A stretch of 64,000 bases of DNA. Source: Omphiscola glabra (Eukaryota; Mollusca; Gastropoda; Lymnaeidae). Below, piece after piece: positions 10,200-21,877 of this stretch. Position 1 is the first letter of the stretch; the number at the start of each line of letters is the position of its first letter. The position numbers and the translations under genes were made by a program. The stretch spans positions 31,548,347 through 31,612,346 of the forward strand of contig OZ024798.1 of NCBI GenBank assembly GCA_964017045.1. The letters are read 5' to 3'. Under the pieces are notes generated by a model. It was given only the letters and a program-made list of their open reading frames with translations. It was not told the DNA's origin and did not search any database.

Positions 10200-10760
10200 A
10201 ATGTGGCAAATTCACTAAAATCTTTCACTTGGTTTCTGATTTAATTAAATGTTTTTGAAACTTACACTGTACCATATTTTCAAAAAATACACATTTAAGT
10301 TTAAGACTGGGGTAATATTTATTACATCACCAACTCAAGCTAATGGTTTGCACAGAGTTAATTTAGTAGATAGAAGTTGAAAATTAGCTAATGTATTTTA
10401 TTTAGGCCCAGAGTATTAGCTCAAGAGTTTAAAATTGCATGTATTTTGGCATGCCCTTATGCCTTATGAATGTATGTTTCCATTAGAACTCTTTTAACAC
10501 TTTTTTTTAATTAGCTTTCAATTCACATATATTTCTAGCTGTAAATTAAATTTAAAAGACATGGGACAACTTAATTTAGTTATTATAGATCTTCAGCCGA
10601 CCATTAAATTTATTTATAAAATTCCATCTTTATCTTTACTTAATAATATCAAGGTCTAGCTATCGGTAACACAAAATATTGCATGACAACATGTAAAGAG
10701 CATCCAATAGTTTCTACAAGGCAATATCAACATGCTGAAAATGAATAAGTAGGCTATGCT
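10200..10760. other. No gene seen
   Basis: AT-rich intergenic DNA without recognisable exon or repeat. Confidence 0.5.
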
Positions 10761-10762
10761 TT

Positions 10763-11011
10763 ATAAAAGTTGTTTATGGAAATCATCCATTTCTTGAAAT
10801 GAACATTAATAATCAACTGTTCAAGTTTAATACAATGTTTGCAATATAAAAGTTGTTTATGGAAATCATCCATTTCTTGAAATGAACATTAATAATCAAC
10901 TGTTCAAGTTTAATACAATGTTTGCAATATAAAAGTTGTTTATGGAAATCATCCATTTCTTGAAATGAACATTAATAATCAACTGTTCAAGTTTAATACA
11001 ATGTTTGCAAT
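10763..11011. repeat. 83-bp tandem repeat, 3 copies
   Basis: Unit begins ATAAAAGTTGTTTATGGAAA. The three copies look identical by eye, so expansion is recent. The last part of the unit is shared with the following 147-bp array. Confidence 0.9.
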
Positions 11012-11395
11012 ATAAAAGTTTAAGAAATTGAGAAAGTGAATACTGTTTGGCTTTATTACACCATAAATGCATGATAAGATTAAAAAACAATTCAAATCAT
11101 CTATTTCTTGAAAGGAGCATTAATAATGATCTATTTAAGTTTAATACAATGTTTGCAATATAAAAGTTTAAGAAATTGAGAAAGTGAATACTGTTTGGCT
11201 TTATTACACCATAAATGCATGATAAGATGTAAAAAAACAATTCAAATCATCCATTTCTTGAAAGGAGCATTAATAATGATCTGTTTAAGTTTAATACAAT
11301 GTTTGCAATATAAAAGTTTAAGAAATTGAGAAAGTGAATACTGTTTGGCTTTATTACACCATAAATGCATGATAAGATGTGAAAAACAATTCAAA
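11012..11395. repeat. ~147-bp tandem repeat, ~2.6 copies
   Basis: Unit begins ATAAAAGTTTAAGAAATTGA and contains the TTTAATACAATGTTTGCAAT segment of the 83-bp array. The longer unit therefore seems to derive from the shorter one or the reverse. Confidence 0.88.
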
Positions 11396-11424
11396 TGCAT
11401 TTATCACCCTTAAACTTCTGAATT

Positions 11425-11632
11425 ATTATGAAATATTTATTACATGTGTAATCATACCCCACCCAATAGGCCAAAATTAATTTGATAACTAATGAAATAT
11501 TAAAATTTATTACATGTGTAATCATACACCAAATGGCCAAATTTAATTTGATAACTAATGAAATATTAAAATTTATTACATGTGTAATTATACCCCAATA
11601 GGCCAAAATTAATTTGATAACTATGACATAAT
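11425..11632. repeat. ~66-bp tandem repeat, 3 copies
   Basis: Unit holds TTTATTACATGTGTAATCAT and AATTTGATAACTAATGAAAT. It is the third adjacent array, unrelated in sequence to the two before it. Confidence 0.88.
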
Positions 11633-12064
11633 AGTAAGTTGTTGATTCTGGATTAAATGTTGGTAAAAAAAAAATGTTAAGTAAAAAAAATAACTTACAT
11701 CATTTAACGGAATGACATGGTAATTTTTAATTTTTAAAAATACTAATACACCAGGTGTTGAGCTTATGGAACCAAAGTTAAATACTCTTTGCTGAATAGC
11801 AATGATTTAAGTAATAAAAAACTAAACTGCATATACGGTGACACTCTTTCATGTACCACTGTAGTAATGGGCTTAGTACAACACACTTTAGTCAACATAA
11901 CATAAACAAGAAACTTTGTAGTCATAAGGTGGGACATTATAACAAACATTTATAACTTTGAGTCATTTTTAAAATAGCTATTAATACAAGAGATAATGCA
12001 GGAAAATAATGTTATTGCCATAGTAAAAGATCTGCTCTGAATACCTATGATGAAAACATAGATT

Positions 12065-12070
12065 TTTATT
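12065..12070 (-). promoter_or_regulatory. Possible polyadenylation signal for MANEA
   Basis: AATAAA on the minus strand, about 440 bases past the MANEA stop and also past the pseudo-exon. If used, the pseudo-exon lies inside the 3' UTR. Confidence 0.35.
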
Positions 12071-12242
12071 TAAAAAGAGATTAATTTCTAAACATACAAG
12101 CCTACATTTGTTAATTTGTTTATACTATTCAAAATAATTATGTCAGCTTTTTAAATTTAAAAAATCACTTCATAGATTCATAGTCATAGTCTTAACATTT
12201 TGATAAAGTAGAACACCAAATGCCATTTTTGAGATAATAGAC

Positions 12243-12350
12243 TTTGGAACTGCCGGATCTAATTGTGTACCCTCGTGCCACTAATTAAATGATGCTATTG
12301 TCAAGAATGACGGTCTCATAGCAAGGGCTGATTTATAATATCTACCATTT
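12243..12350 (-). pseudogene. Partial duplicate of the MANEA catalytic exon, broken
   Basis: About 105 bases match 12610-12750, the part of the last MANEA exon that encodes the GH99 catalytic loop. On the minus strand it reads RPSxxxIASFN, then a stop in place of the first catalytic Glu, then WHEGTQLDPAV. An 8-bp deletion-like gap and several substitutions mark it as old. It lies 160 bases downstream of the real stop in the same orientation. Similar ~45-bp sequences (ATTTTGATAA, then AAATGCCATTT) flank it at about 12197-12240 and 12348-12392, pointing to local tandem duplication and not retroposition. Confidence 0.8.
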
Positions 12351-12512
12351 TGATAATGTATTACACAAAATGCCATTTATGACTTATTATAGAAACAAGT
12401 AACCCAAAATTAGCAAGCGAATTACACACAAATTTAAAAACAAAAAACTTCCAGTTAAGCAAGATTTTAAATGAAAGCTTTAAAATCTGTCCGAATGATG
12501 AGGTCTCTGGTT

Positions 12513-13223
12513 TTAATCCTCACTTCCAGTTACGTTTCTTGTGAATTCTTGTATCAATTGCCGTGTAAAATTAAGGTAGAATTCAGGTGAATAAGGTAGA
12601 TAATTCTCATACTGGTAGTTCAGAATAGCCTTTGGAACTGCCGGCTCTATTTGTGTACCCTCATGCCACTCATTAAAAGATGTTATTGTCATGATTGACG
12701 GTCTCACGGCAAGGGCTGATTTAAATGCTGATTTATAATATCGACCATTCAAACGCAGCTTAGTGTTTTGACTATTCCATGGCCGAACTCTAGTGTCTAA
12801 ATACCCAGGGCCGATGCTGGGAACAAAAATGAGACCTTGATTTTTGGCTTCATTGGCTAAAATTGGCCAATTGCGCCATGACGACCCATACACAAAACCA
12901 TTACTGGCAAAGTATGTGTAGAAGCCATCAAAACCAGAATTTGTGATATGAGCCAAATGTTTGTATTCCACCAAGAGTCCAATAAAAATTCCATCATATA
13001 GAGTATTTCTAAGGGTATAATGCCCTTCAAGTTTCAGAGCCTCTGCCCATTCTTTAGGTTCTATCTGATAAGAATCATACACGTAAAACAATGGGAGTTT
13101 TTTACCTTTGTGATTCTTTCGATAAAATGCAGTGTGGTTTCCATATTTATTGATGATGTACTGTATCACCTCAGCAAACAGTTTTCCACTTCTGTTTTTG
13201 AAGGGTTCTATATGAAACACAAT
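12513..13223 (-). CDS. MANEA: MANEA exon 3 (catalytic)
   Basis: Acceptor TTTCTGAACCAG precedes IVFHIEPFKNR. The upstream in-frame Met-Lys-Lys-Lys codons to 13286 are intron (polypyrimidine tract) and not a start. It encodes residues 238-473 and ends NVTGSED, with a glycosylation sequon near the C-terminus. Confidence 0.95.
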   Translation of the reverse strand: MVFHIEPFKNRSGKLFAEVIQYIINKYGNHTAFYRKNHKGKKLPLFYVYDSYQIEPKEWAEALKLEGHYTLRNTLYDGIFIGLLVEYKHLAHITNSGFDGFYTYFASNGFVYGSSWRNWPILANEAKNQGLIFVPSIGPGYLDTRVRPWNSQNTKLRLNGRYYKSAFKSALAVRPSIMTITSFNEWHEGTQIEPAVPKAILNYQYENYLPYSPEFYLNFTRQLIQEFTRNVTGSED

Positions 13224-16200
13224 CTGGTTCAGAAAGAGAAAGAATTTTTTTTTTAATGTGTTCATGTCATTGGGTTTTTTTTTCATCCTTTACCTTCTCT
13301 AACAATGTAACAGTCACATTAATTTTCATGTTTTAAAAGTCTTTACATTATTTGTTAAAAGGAAAAAAAAGGATAAATTCCATTGATAGCTTAGGAATGG
13401 TAGATTGTGGTGAGGTGGGAGTTTGTGGGGTAAATGTACACAGTGGGGCAGCGGAAGTTTGTGGAGGACATGTACAGTGGGGCAGTGGGAGTTTGTGGGG
13501 GACATGCACACAGTGAGGCAGTGGGCATTTGTGGGGGACTGGTACACTGTGGGGGGGTGGGAGTTTGTGGGGGAGTGGCGGATTGTGGAGCAGTGTGAGT
13601 TTGTGGGGGACTGATAGATTGTGGAGTGTTGGGAGTTTGTGCGGGACTAATAGATTGTGGGGTGTTGGGAGTTTGTAGGGGACTGATAGATTGTGGGGTG
13701 TTGGGAGTTTGTAGGGGACTGATAGATTGTGGGGTGTTGGGAGTTTGGGAAGGAGTGGTAGATTGTGGGGGAGTGGGGAACTACGGGAGATGGAATATTG
13801 AAACCAAAACTGCCAGTTTTTTATATATACCGGTACCAGTATCACATTACTCAGACCAATACATATGAGCCTTGTTGAAACAAACAGTTCAAGAGTTACA
13901 CATTTATAAACAACTAACATTCCTAGCGTTATAAGTTTTTGTTCCTTAGGGACCATCCATACAATGAATACGCACTTAAGGGGAAAGCGGCTGTCTATTT
14001 TACATAAATTTTAAGTGTGGTGTGGTCAGGCGGAGATGTGGGGGGGGGGTCTCATCAGAAAGTAAGTACAGCCGAGCCCGCTTATCTCGATCTCGGTTAA
14101 CTCGCCAACCCTGTTAAGTCAACGTCTTTGGCGTGGAACCGCCAGATTCTCTCTTTGTCATCGGTTATGTCGATTCTTTTATGTCGCCGAACCCTGATAT
14201 TTCGAGCACAAAAGGCGGCCAAATTTGCAACTTAACTTTGGTTATCTCGATCCCCATGACCAATCGCCGGCTTTTGGACTCTGCAAGGAGGAATAGCAAA
14301 CAACAATTAAACAAGTTTGCATAACAAAAATAATTATTTATTCCTCAAAATACAGGACTTGTGTTTTATAATGAGCCTAGAAGTAATTTAAATAAATGTG
14401 TTTTAATTTGAGGTTTAAAAACTCGTTAGAGCCCATATTATATAAATAAATTATTATATTTTGCCGTGTGCAAAACGTTGTCATGGTCAGCCATTCATCG
14501 TCACTTGCATAATTGCTATGCCGTGGTTTCATTCATAAGAGTTTGCCGTGTGCAAAAACTGATATCAATTGGTCAGAGAATGTTTTAAATAATTACCCAA
14601 AGTTGAAAGTTCAAAATAAGTAGTCATTGCGCATGACGTGATCGACAGAATGAGGTCACAAAATGTGGAGGCTTCGTCCATAGCAGAAAATAACAAACGA
14701 ACTCGCACTTTAAAAATCTGTAGCTCAAAAATGATCATGATTTCATTTTGTTTTTAATTTAAATTTGTTCTAAATAACTGTAACAGTTTGGTGTTTTTTT
14801 TGTTTACTGAAATCTACATTTATTAACGCACATCATGTACATAAAGAAATTTCAAGCATGTTATTATATTGCCGCTATATTGGTTTTCATTTATCTCGAT
14901 CCTCGGTTATCTCGACGCTTTTTGGCAAACCCCGAGGCCGTCGACATAACCGGGTTGTACTGTACATTTATTTAAAAAATCTACAATAATCATCCTGAAA
15001 TTCAGAGTCCAACAATAGCATATTTATATATCTAATTCTGTATTAAAAAAAACACACACAATGTTTTGCAGAATTTATCGTCATAATGTCGCTTTGTATT
15101 TTCACAAATTAATTCGCTTGATATCACTCAGTAGTAGCAGTATTACAGTAATAGTAAACGTTAGTCCAACATATGCTCAACGTGAATGCTACTTATTAGT
15201 ATTATGTTCGGCTAAGATTGTGGTTCCTAGAATGTTTAAATTCCTGGGGTCATTGCCAAATTTAGGTTTTAAATTTAAATTCTAAAAAGCCCTGTGTTAA
15301 ATCCTAACAATACACTTGGAAATAGCGAATACATAAATGACATAAAACATAGAGGGTTGGGTAATAGAACACGTATGTAGGACAGTACGCGTTAGAGGGT
15401 TGGGTAATAAAACACGTATGTAGGGCCGTACGCGTCATCTAGTAACTGCAAAACAATAGTTACTCAAGTGGGTTACATCTTACACCACATCTCACACCAC
15501 AACCGCTAGACGTCAGACAGGATTAAAAGTGGAAATAAAAGTATAAAAAATTGTTTAACATTTCGAGGCAACCCTTGCGAGGAAGCCCAGGCAACCCCTG
15601 CGAGGAAGCCCAGGCAACCCCTGCGAGGAAGCTGAAGCAACCCAGAACAGAATCATATAGAGGAAAAGCGGCGCCTGGGGCAAATGCAGAAAATGTTCCC
15701 CTTAATAAATAGGAAAAAGTGCCACCCGGGGCGGACCCGTAAAAAGACGATATTTGGTGCCCCTTGTTTTTTGTGAAGATTATTGGATTTTATAGTTTGC
15801 CGATAATTCACTATTAAGGTCCTATTTAAGGTGACGATTTTGTCACCTTGATGTTGGTGCCCGAGGCGACTGCCTTCTTCGCCCAATTCTCATGGCCCTG
15901 CCGAAGAGTAACATGGCACCCAGGGTATAGCGCAATATGGCTCACAGGGTGACGTATATTCTGGGAACCACTGGGTTATCCAAATAGTAAGCGGTGAAAA
16001 AATGTAAAATATTTTTATTTATTTTGACATAGTAATCTATAATTTTTTTTGACTTTGCTGGTGGTTTTTTTTTTCGGGGGGGGGGGGTCAAAAGCTCTTT
16101 GTATGTACGCTTGCGGTGGGGTCCAAAAAGCATGTATGCAGCAGGGTGAAGCGGGTAAAAAAAGTTCACATTTTCACGTATGTACTATATGAATGACCCC

Positions 16201-19200
16201 CCCCCCCCCCCATATGTATTCTAACTCTTAAATATGCAATTTCTATGTATATACAATATGATCCTATATGTTAACGGCTGTGGCGTAGGTCCCCTCCGTA
16301 CAGCCACAGAAAACAATTTCAGAGTCTAAACTCCATATCCTTCTCAGGCCCCTACGAGGCTGATGTGTTGTAAACCAATCCCGCTTCAAATAACTTCACG
16401 AGGTGGTTTGAATGAAAACAAGTAGTCTTTAATTATTTGAATAATAACAACAAATCAACAATATTGGCGTTCATACCATAAAGCAAGGACACTCCTGTCA
16501 CCAGCTCAACAACCCATGACTCATTACTTTAAAACAAATACTTCTTGACGCCCATAACAAATTATTCGCACCACACCGCAAATGCTTCATAGCGCATTCA
16601 TGACTTAGTTCTAAACAAAAAACACTATTGCTCACTGTTAAAATTGTCAACCCAGACACATAACATAATCACGCGATCTGACCGTGACACGTCCCCCCCC
16701 CTCACGAGTGACGTTAGGTGAAACCAAACGTTGCGAGTTAAAAAAAAAAAGGTCAGTTCAAGTGTATGTTATGGTCAACCTGACTTTCAAATAAGAGCTT
16801 TAAAAAATATATATTTATGGAAAAAAATGACATGAAATGTCTCAAGTATGCCATATCATCATTCATAAATTTGAGGTCAGCACTATTGTATTTGCATGGT
16901 AATACATAATAGAAAGATGACATCTCTAATTACACATACAAAGTAAGAAGTGAATTAGTTACTATCTCTATCAACTCAATGTTAACCTAAAATCAAATGG
17001 AGCATTCAAGTCAATACATTGTCACCCACATTGGAATTTTTACAAAACTGAATTTGAAAAATCTTAATCATGCTAAAGTGAAAATGAGAAGGAAATAAAA
17101 AGTCCACATCCAAGCATTTCTGGACAGCCATGAATTGTCCCATCAATGTTAAAATATAAGACGGTGGAATGTTTCGTGGATCCCCTTGTTTTACAACATC
17201 GTGAAAGTATATAAATCCACCTAACTCTCCTTTCTCTCTCTCCTCATGTCTGACCTGCATGGCCCAGTAGCCATGTAATCATCACACAAGTCTTGTCTAC
17301 ATAAAGACAGTGATGAGCTACTTTGAGCTGATGTCATGTCATCATAGTCACAATTAACATCATAGTCACAATTAACATCACTGCCACAGTTAACATTATA
17401 GTCATAGTTAACATCAGAGTTGCAAAGAAAACATATTTTTTATATTATTAGTATTAGACATGTTAATTTTAAACCAATCAATCATTTTGAAATTATTTCC
17501 ATCATCTCTAGACGAAAACACTTAACAATCTTCGCCTCTAAGACGGTCACTGTCATCATCTGTGAAATTTTGACAAATTAAATAGTATAATTCAATTCGG
17601 GAGCAGCCGAAAACTGCGATTTCCTCTACTCCTCAAACAATAACAACTCGCCTGAGCTTGACTCAAGAGTATTTGTGAACTCTGTCAAGTGTTCAACTAG
17701 ACGAAATTTTGCCACAGTGGGGCTCAAACAAGCCACAATTTATCAAACATACTAGGCCTTATCATTCGCCAGTGTGAGGTTCCCGTTAAACCAGCTATAG
17801 CACTCCAGTCAAAACAGGCTAACTAGCCATACAAGCTACTATCAAAGTAGCCTTACCAGCCGACTATTCTTCACAGTGGGGGCTCGTCCATACCAATGAG
17901 CCAAAACGTCCATACCAGTACCAGCCCACCATTTGCCACAGTTGGGCTCTTGAAAGCAGCCATATCAATCCTTACTATCCACCACATTGGGGCGCATCAA
18001 GGCAACCATCCAAGCCTACCATTTGCCCCAGTGTTGGCTCATCAAACCGGGTGCTCTCCAGTCAAACCAGGCCAACAGCCACAACCATTCACTACAGGTA
18101 GGCCCATCGAGCCATACCAGTCATAATGATCCACCACAATTGAGGCTCATCACAACAGCCATACCAGGCCTGATCAACCAGCCACACCATCTCGTCAAAA
18201 CAGCCATACAAGGCATCAATCCAGCCATATCAGTCCATATGCAGGCCAGTCACAAACGGTAGGCCCGTCAAAAGTGCCAAACCAGTTATTATCCACCACA
18301 GCGGGGTATGGCAAACTAACCATACCAGCCCATCGAAAACGGCATATTAACCCTAACCATTCGCTGCAGTGGAAGCCCGTCAAATGAGCCATACTACATT
18401 AGCCACATTAGATTATTGGAGACACCAGATCGGATACCTTTCTCCCTACAACAATACAAACAAACACATGGATTACACTTTGCAAGACGCCAGAATTTTA
18501 ATATATGGAAAGCAGTGTATCGTATCATATACGTAGTAGTTTATTTAGAATGATAGGTTAAGAATTTTTTTTTAAAGATTTAAAAAATAAGAGGCAACAA
18601 GATACAAAAGTAAAAAAGATCATTTAATTTTCAAGAAGTGCCTCTAGTCTAGTATGAAAATCCTTAAAGGGATAGATAGTATACTATATCATATGAATTT
18701 TTCATTATAAGGTGATATAAAATATAGGCCTAACAATGATCTACCTAATCATGCAATAAATTTGTGGGCCTCACACTGCTATTATGTTTGTCACTTCAAG
18801 TCATAATAAATGACACCAGTCTTAAGTCATTCCATAGATTTGAGCTTCTTTATAAAATTATATAGTACCAGTATTAACAATTATGTATATGATTAAATGT
18901 ATCATTATAAATCTTTCTGTAAACATCATTAAATAAAAAATTTTTTTTTTATTTCATCAGAAGTGATGAATGAAAAAAATAATATTTTTGTTACTTTAAG
19001 TCCAAATTTGGCAGCAGCATCTAATATTTTCATCATCAGGTCATCAACAGCTGTTTCATTCCCTGCTTCTTGATTAGGTGGATACCAAGACACAGCAAGT
19101 ACACCTAGACATAAATTGATTAGTAAAATGGAAACATTTTATTTACAGAGAGATACAAGTGACTTTCAGAATTGTTACCACATGGTATGAACATCATGTC

Positions 19201-20652
19201 TCTATTCACTGTTTGAACCTAGCTCCACCCCTCCACGTCACGACCTATCACAGTTGACTTCTCATCTTTTCTTTCCTTCTTCCCTATTTAATCTCTCTCC
19301 CACTTACTTTCTGTCACAACTCATTTGCTGCCCTATTGGATACTACTTCTCAACTAAGTGCTATTTTTTAATATTCTGTTTTTTTCTGTTTGTTTGCTGA
19401 TGAAGGCTTCCTGCCGACACATTCATTGTTTTGTTGCGTTTCTTTTTTCAGGTTTAACCTTACTTTGTTTTACTAATTTCCTATTGTGCTAACCTGATTG
19501 CAGCCTTATTACCCTTACCACTAAATTAGCTTTACGCACAAATCGATTTTTATGTCACTAATATGGATCTCAATAACATAATGTCTGGGCTTAATTTAAA
19601 AAAAAAAATCTTTCAGATGACTAATGGAGACTCTCAATATTAATTCGGATGTTGTCCAAAACCCTCTACCAAACAAAAACCTCTCAATGATATAATCTCT
19701 CAAACTGATTAGTGGTTTTAGTGTACAGCTATTTGACACTTGTGTTTGATGTCATGGGTCATGTCATATCCTTCAATCCCTTTACTCGAATACTGCAGTG
19801 ATTTATCTAAACTAATTGTCCAACTTTTTGGGTAGAAGTAGAACAAAAAATAAAATCAAGAACCTGTGTCTTTTACTCTAGCAGGTCTAAAACTCAAAAT
19901 ATGTAGCTACATCAATCAGTCGTCATGCTTATGTAATTAAATCATACACACCTAGACCTATATGGCATCAAATTTATGTATGCCTTATAAAGTGAACACA
20001 TTCTTGCTAAAGTTTAAACTATTTGCATAATAATTTGAAGATTATAGTCACCTGCTCCAGAGAACTTGATGTGTTTCATATGAGCTTCAACAATTAAAGG
20101 GTCAGAAGAACTGTAGGCCCCCAGCTTGGGATAGAAGTTTGCTCCAATATCATCTGGGGGCACATGTTTCCCTCTCTTTACTTGAATTTTATCATTCCAG
20201 TGAGGTATAAGCTCATGATTCCAATGTGCATATCTTCCATCAAATTGCTCATTTTTATACCAGGGATAGTAGAAAATATGAACATTTGTATTTACATCCT
20301 TATTCACAGTTTTCCCTTCATTCTTCAAATGGTCTGCTTTTGCTTTGTGAGATTTTGAGCTCATTTTTTCTTCACCTCTATAAATATGCCATTGATTTTT
20401 TGTCTTATTTAATTTGACTATTTTCAGCTTTTCAGTGACTGCCTTTATCTTCATAGTCACATTACTAATAACTGAACCAGCCTCATGAATTTTTCTTCCA
20501 CTAAAATCTTTGTTATTTAGTTGGGCATCTAGGTCTCTGTTATAGTAAGCAGAATAGGCAGTGAAGGCAACAAATGATGAAAGTGACAGACCTATGGCAG
20601 CTATTATTAAGCATTTTTGGAAAGGTCTTATGAGCTGCTTGCAGATACCCAT
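12513..20652 (-). CDS. MANEA: Glycoprotein endo-alpha-1,2-mannosidase (GH99), complete, 3 coding exons
   Basis: Coding exons on the minus strand are 20652-20052, 19104-18995 and 13223-12513 (601, 110 and 711 bases), with GT-AG ends and matching phases (1, then 0). The product is 473 aa, close to the 462 of human MANEA. It is a Golgi type II membrane enzyme that cuts glucosylated mannose units from N-glycans, a route that bypasses the ER glucosidases. Residues about 14-36 form the signal anchor, followed by a Lys/Asn-rich stem. The catalytic domain begins near VHIFYYPWYKNEQFDG and contains HWN, PPDDIGANFYP, the exon 2 block VLAVSWYPP, HIEPFKNR, YGNHTAFYR, YVYDSY, FDGFYTYFAS, GPGYLDTRVRPWN and SFNEWHEGTQIEPA. 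In the last block Glu422 and Glu425 correspond to the GH99 catalytic pair (Glu404 and Glu407 in human by alignment). All key residues look intact. It is divergent from the SCAF gene, with starts about 1.2 kb apart. Confidence 0.97.
13385..13795. repeat. G/T-rich minisatellite, ~30-36-bp units
   Basis: In the later part the unit is TAGATTGTGGGGTGTTGGGA plus GTTTGTAGGGGACTGA (36 bp). Earlier units vary (GTGGGGCAGTGGGAGTTTGT). On the minus strand this gives spurious Pro/His/Leu-rich ORFs. It lies in MANEA intron 2, 160 bases from exon 3. Confidence 0.9.
14069..14962. mobile_element. Tc1/mariner (pogo/Tigger-like) non-autonomous element, copy 1
   Basis: Ends CAGCCGAGCCCGCTTATCTC and ATAACCGGGTTGTACTG are imperfect inverted repeats, flanked by TA on both sides (14067-14068, 14963-14964). 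The interior repeats the terminal motif several times (TTATCTCGATC), as in pogo-like elements. It matches 40712-41458. No transposase ORF. Confidence 0.8.
14965..16260. other. MANEA intron 2 interior; short repeats only
   Basis: Contains a twofold ~49-bp repeat at about 15350-15433 (GAGGGTTGGGTAATAGAACA) and a threefold 23-bp repeat at 15566-15632 (GGCAACCCCTGCGAGGAAGC). The region 16060-16215 has long G- and C-runs like those inside the Harbinger MITE. I see no gene. Confidence 0.5.
16268..16715 (-). mobile_element. Possible 3' end of an LTR retrotransposon (polypurine tract plus LTR)
   Basis: On the minus strand a G-run (GAGGGGGGGGGACG) is followed directly by TGTCACGGTCAGATCGCGTG, which resembles a polypurine tract and LTR start. 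A possible end, GCCACAGCCGTTAACA, lies near 16268. No internal coding part or second LTR is seen, so this rests only on the junction motif. Confidence 0.3.
16720..18990. other. MANEA intron 2 remainder; degenerate tandem sequence
   Basis: At 17335-17420 an 18-bp unit (CATAGTCACAATTAACAT) repeats about five times. From about 17700 to 18400 a strongly drifted array alternates CCACAGTGGGGCTC-like and AGCCATACCAG-like words. I see no exon. Confidence 0.45.
18995..19104 (-). CDS. MANEA: MANEA exon 2
   Basis: A 110-bp exon with acceptor TTTATGTCTAG and donor AAA/GTAACA. With the G carried from exon 1 it reads GVLAVSWYPPNQEAGNETAV, then DDLMMKILDAAAKFGLK. It aligns with the loop after the first GH99 block and joins in frame to IVFHIEP. 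It is too short for ordinary ORF calling. Confidence 0.95.
19290..19520 (-). mobile_element. Small interspersed element, - copy
   Basis: Reverse complement of the insertion at 3737-3985, including GATGAAGGCTTCCTGCCGAC and TTTCCTATTGTGCTAACCTG on the plus strand. It lies in MANEA intron 1. The family is unclassified. Confidence 0.6.
20052..20652 (-). CDS. MANEA: MANEA exon 1 (signal anchor, stem, start of GH99 domain)
   Basis: Start codon at 20652-20650. The first 36 residues give a short cytoplasmic basic segment and a hydrophobic anchor. The exon ends KFSGAG in phase 1 with donor GTGACT. The frame continuing to 20014 is intron. Confidence 0.93.
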
Positions 20653-21877
20653 CCTTTTCTGTGCTTGTATTTGGTTAGTTTAACCAAGCCAGGTTGATAC
20701 TAGTAAGTAACACAGCTTTGTATGATCCACATCTTAGACATGAAAAACATTTTAATTTGAAAATGTTTTTGCTCGTAGTCGTAGTGGCATTATTGTTAGT
20801 TAAGCCAAGCTAGCTGTTATTTGGTACTGCAGATATATTTACTAATTTAATTCTTGTCTACTCTCGCCTCACTGCGTGTTGTACACAGGCTGGCCTCAGG
20901 ACTGTGCAGTGGCAGCAGAGTAAATCACTCGGGGGGGGGGGGGGGGGGGGCGTCTTGTCTACATACAATTATTTTCAAATTTATTGAGGCTTTATGAAAG
21001 TGTGTGATTGTGTTTGGATTTGTTTGACCCAAAAAATCCTATGCACTGCACAGTTCTGGCTGGTCTATACTACAATGATGACTGCAGAGAAAAATCATAG
21101 TCACAATCACACAATTAAATTACTTTAATATTTATTTAATTATAATATTGTTTTTAAAATTTGCAGTAAGCCTGGTTTAGCAATTAATAAATAAAAAATA
21201 TATAAGTAAGAACCATTTTTGTGTAAAAGTCATTAATAATTAATTAAGATTGGTCATTAAAATTTGCCGGACTCGGACAGTGGACAGTTACTTGAGTTGA
21301 GTCAGTTGAGTTACACTAGTTAAGTTACAGAGTTAGTAAGACAAGTTGATAGACCCCTTAATAATTAAGTTAATATTACCAGTGCACTCTAACAGTCACC
21401 TTTAAAAAAAAAATTCTTCTCACTTAATTTATTTGAATTACAAGAAGTATATATAAATTATAAAATACTTTAATTTTAAGCTTAAAATAGGGCTCCTTTT
21501 TTCTCTATTGTTGTCAGTAGTGAGTAGTGGGCGTTAACAGAGCTAGCTTTCGCAGGTGAATTGATTTCACCCATTAGCTTGCACATAATAATTTGTATTC
21601 AAATATTACATTTAATCCCCAAATTTAAACTAAAAATTAATATTAACTACTGGCTTACATTTTTCAAATTTTGGAGTTTAACATGTATTTGATTGATCAT
21701 GGATTACATGTAAACATTGTTTCAGTTCTTTTTATTATTGGTAAAACGTTAGTGTTGAATTAGTTTTAGGATGGTGGCCATTTTCCCACGCGATGAAAAC
21801 AGTCTTAAATAGATCATATTATAGCAAAGTAGAAAAATAATTGTGGAATATTTATTGATTCTGATTAATTCGCATTC
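20653..21877. promoter_or_regulatory. Shared intergenic region between MANEA and SCAF4/8 (likely two-way promoter)
   Basis: The two genes point away from each other with start codons 1225 bases apart. The stretch has no TATA box I would trust. It contains an 18-20-base G-run at about 20932-20951 and is otherwise AT-rich. 5' UTR exons may lie here but cannot be fixed from sequence. Confidence 0.5.

Noticed and set aside
13348..13956. 202-codon Pro/His/Leu-rich minus-strand protein
   Set aside because: It is a translation of the G/T-rich minisatellite in MANEA intron 2.
17006..17260. 84-codon minus ORF in MANEA intron
   Set aside because: Not recognised, not bounded by convincing splice sites, and MANEA is complete without it.
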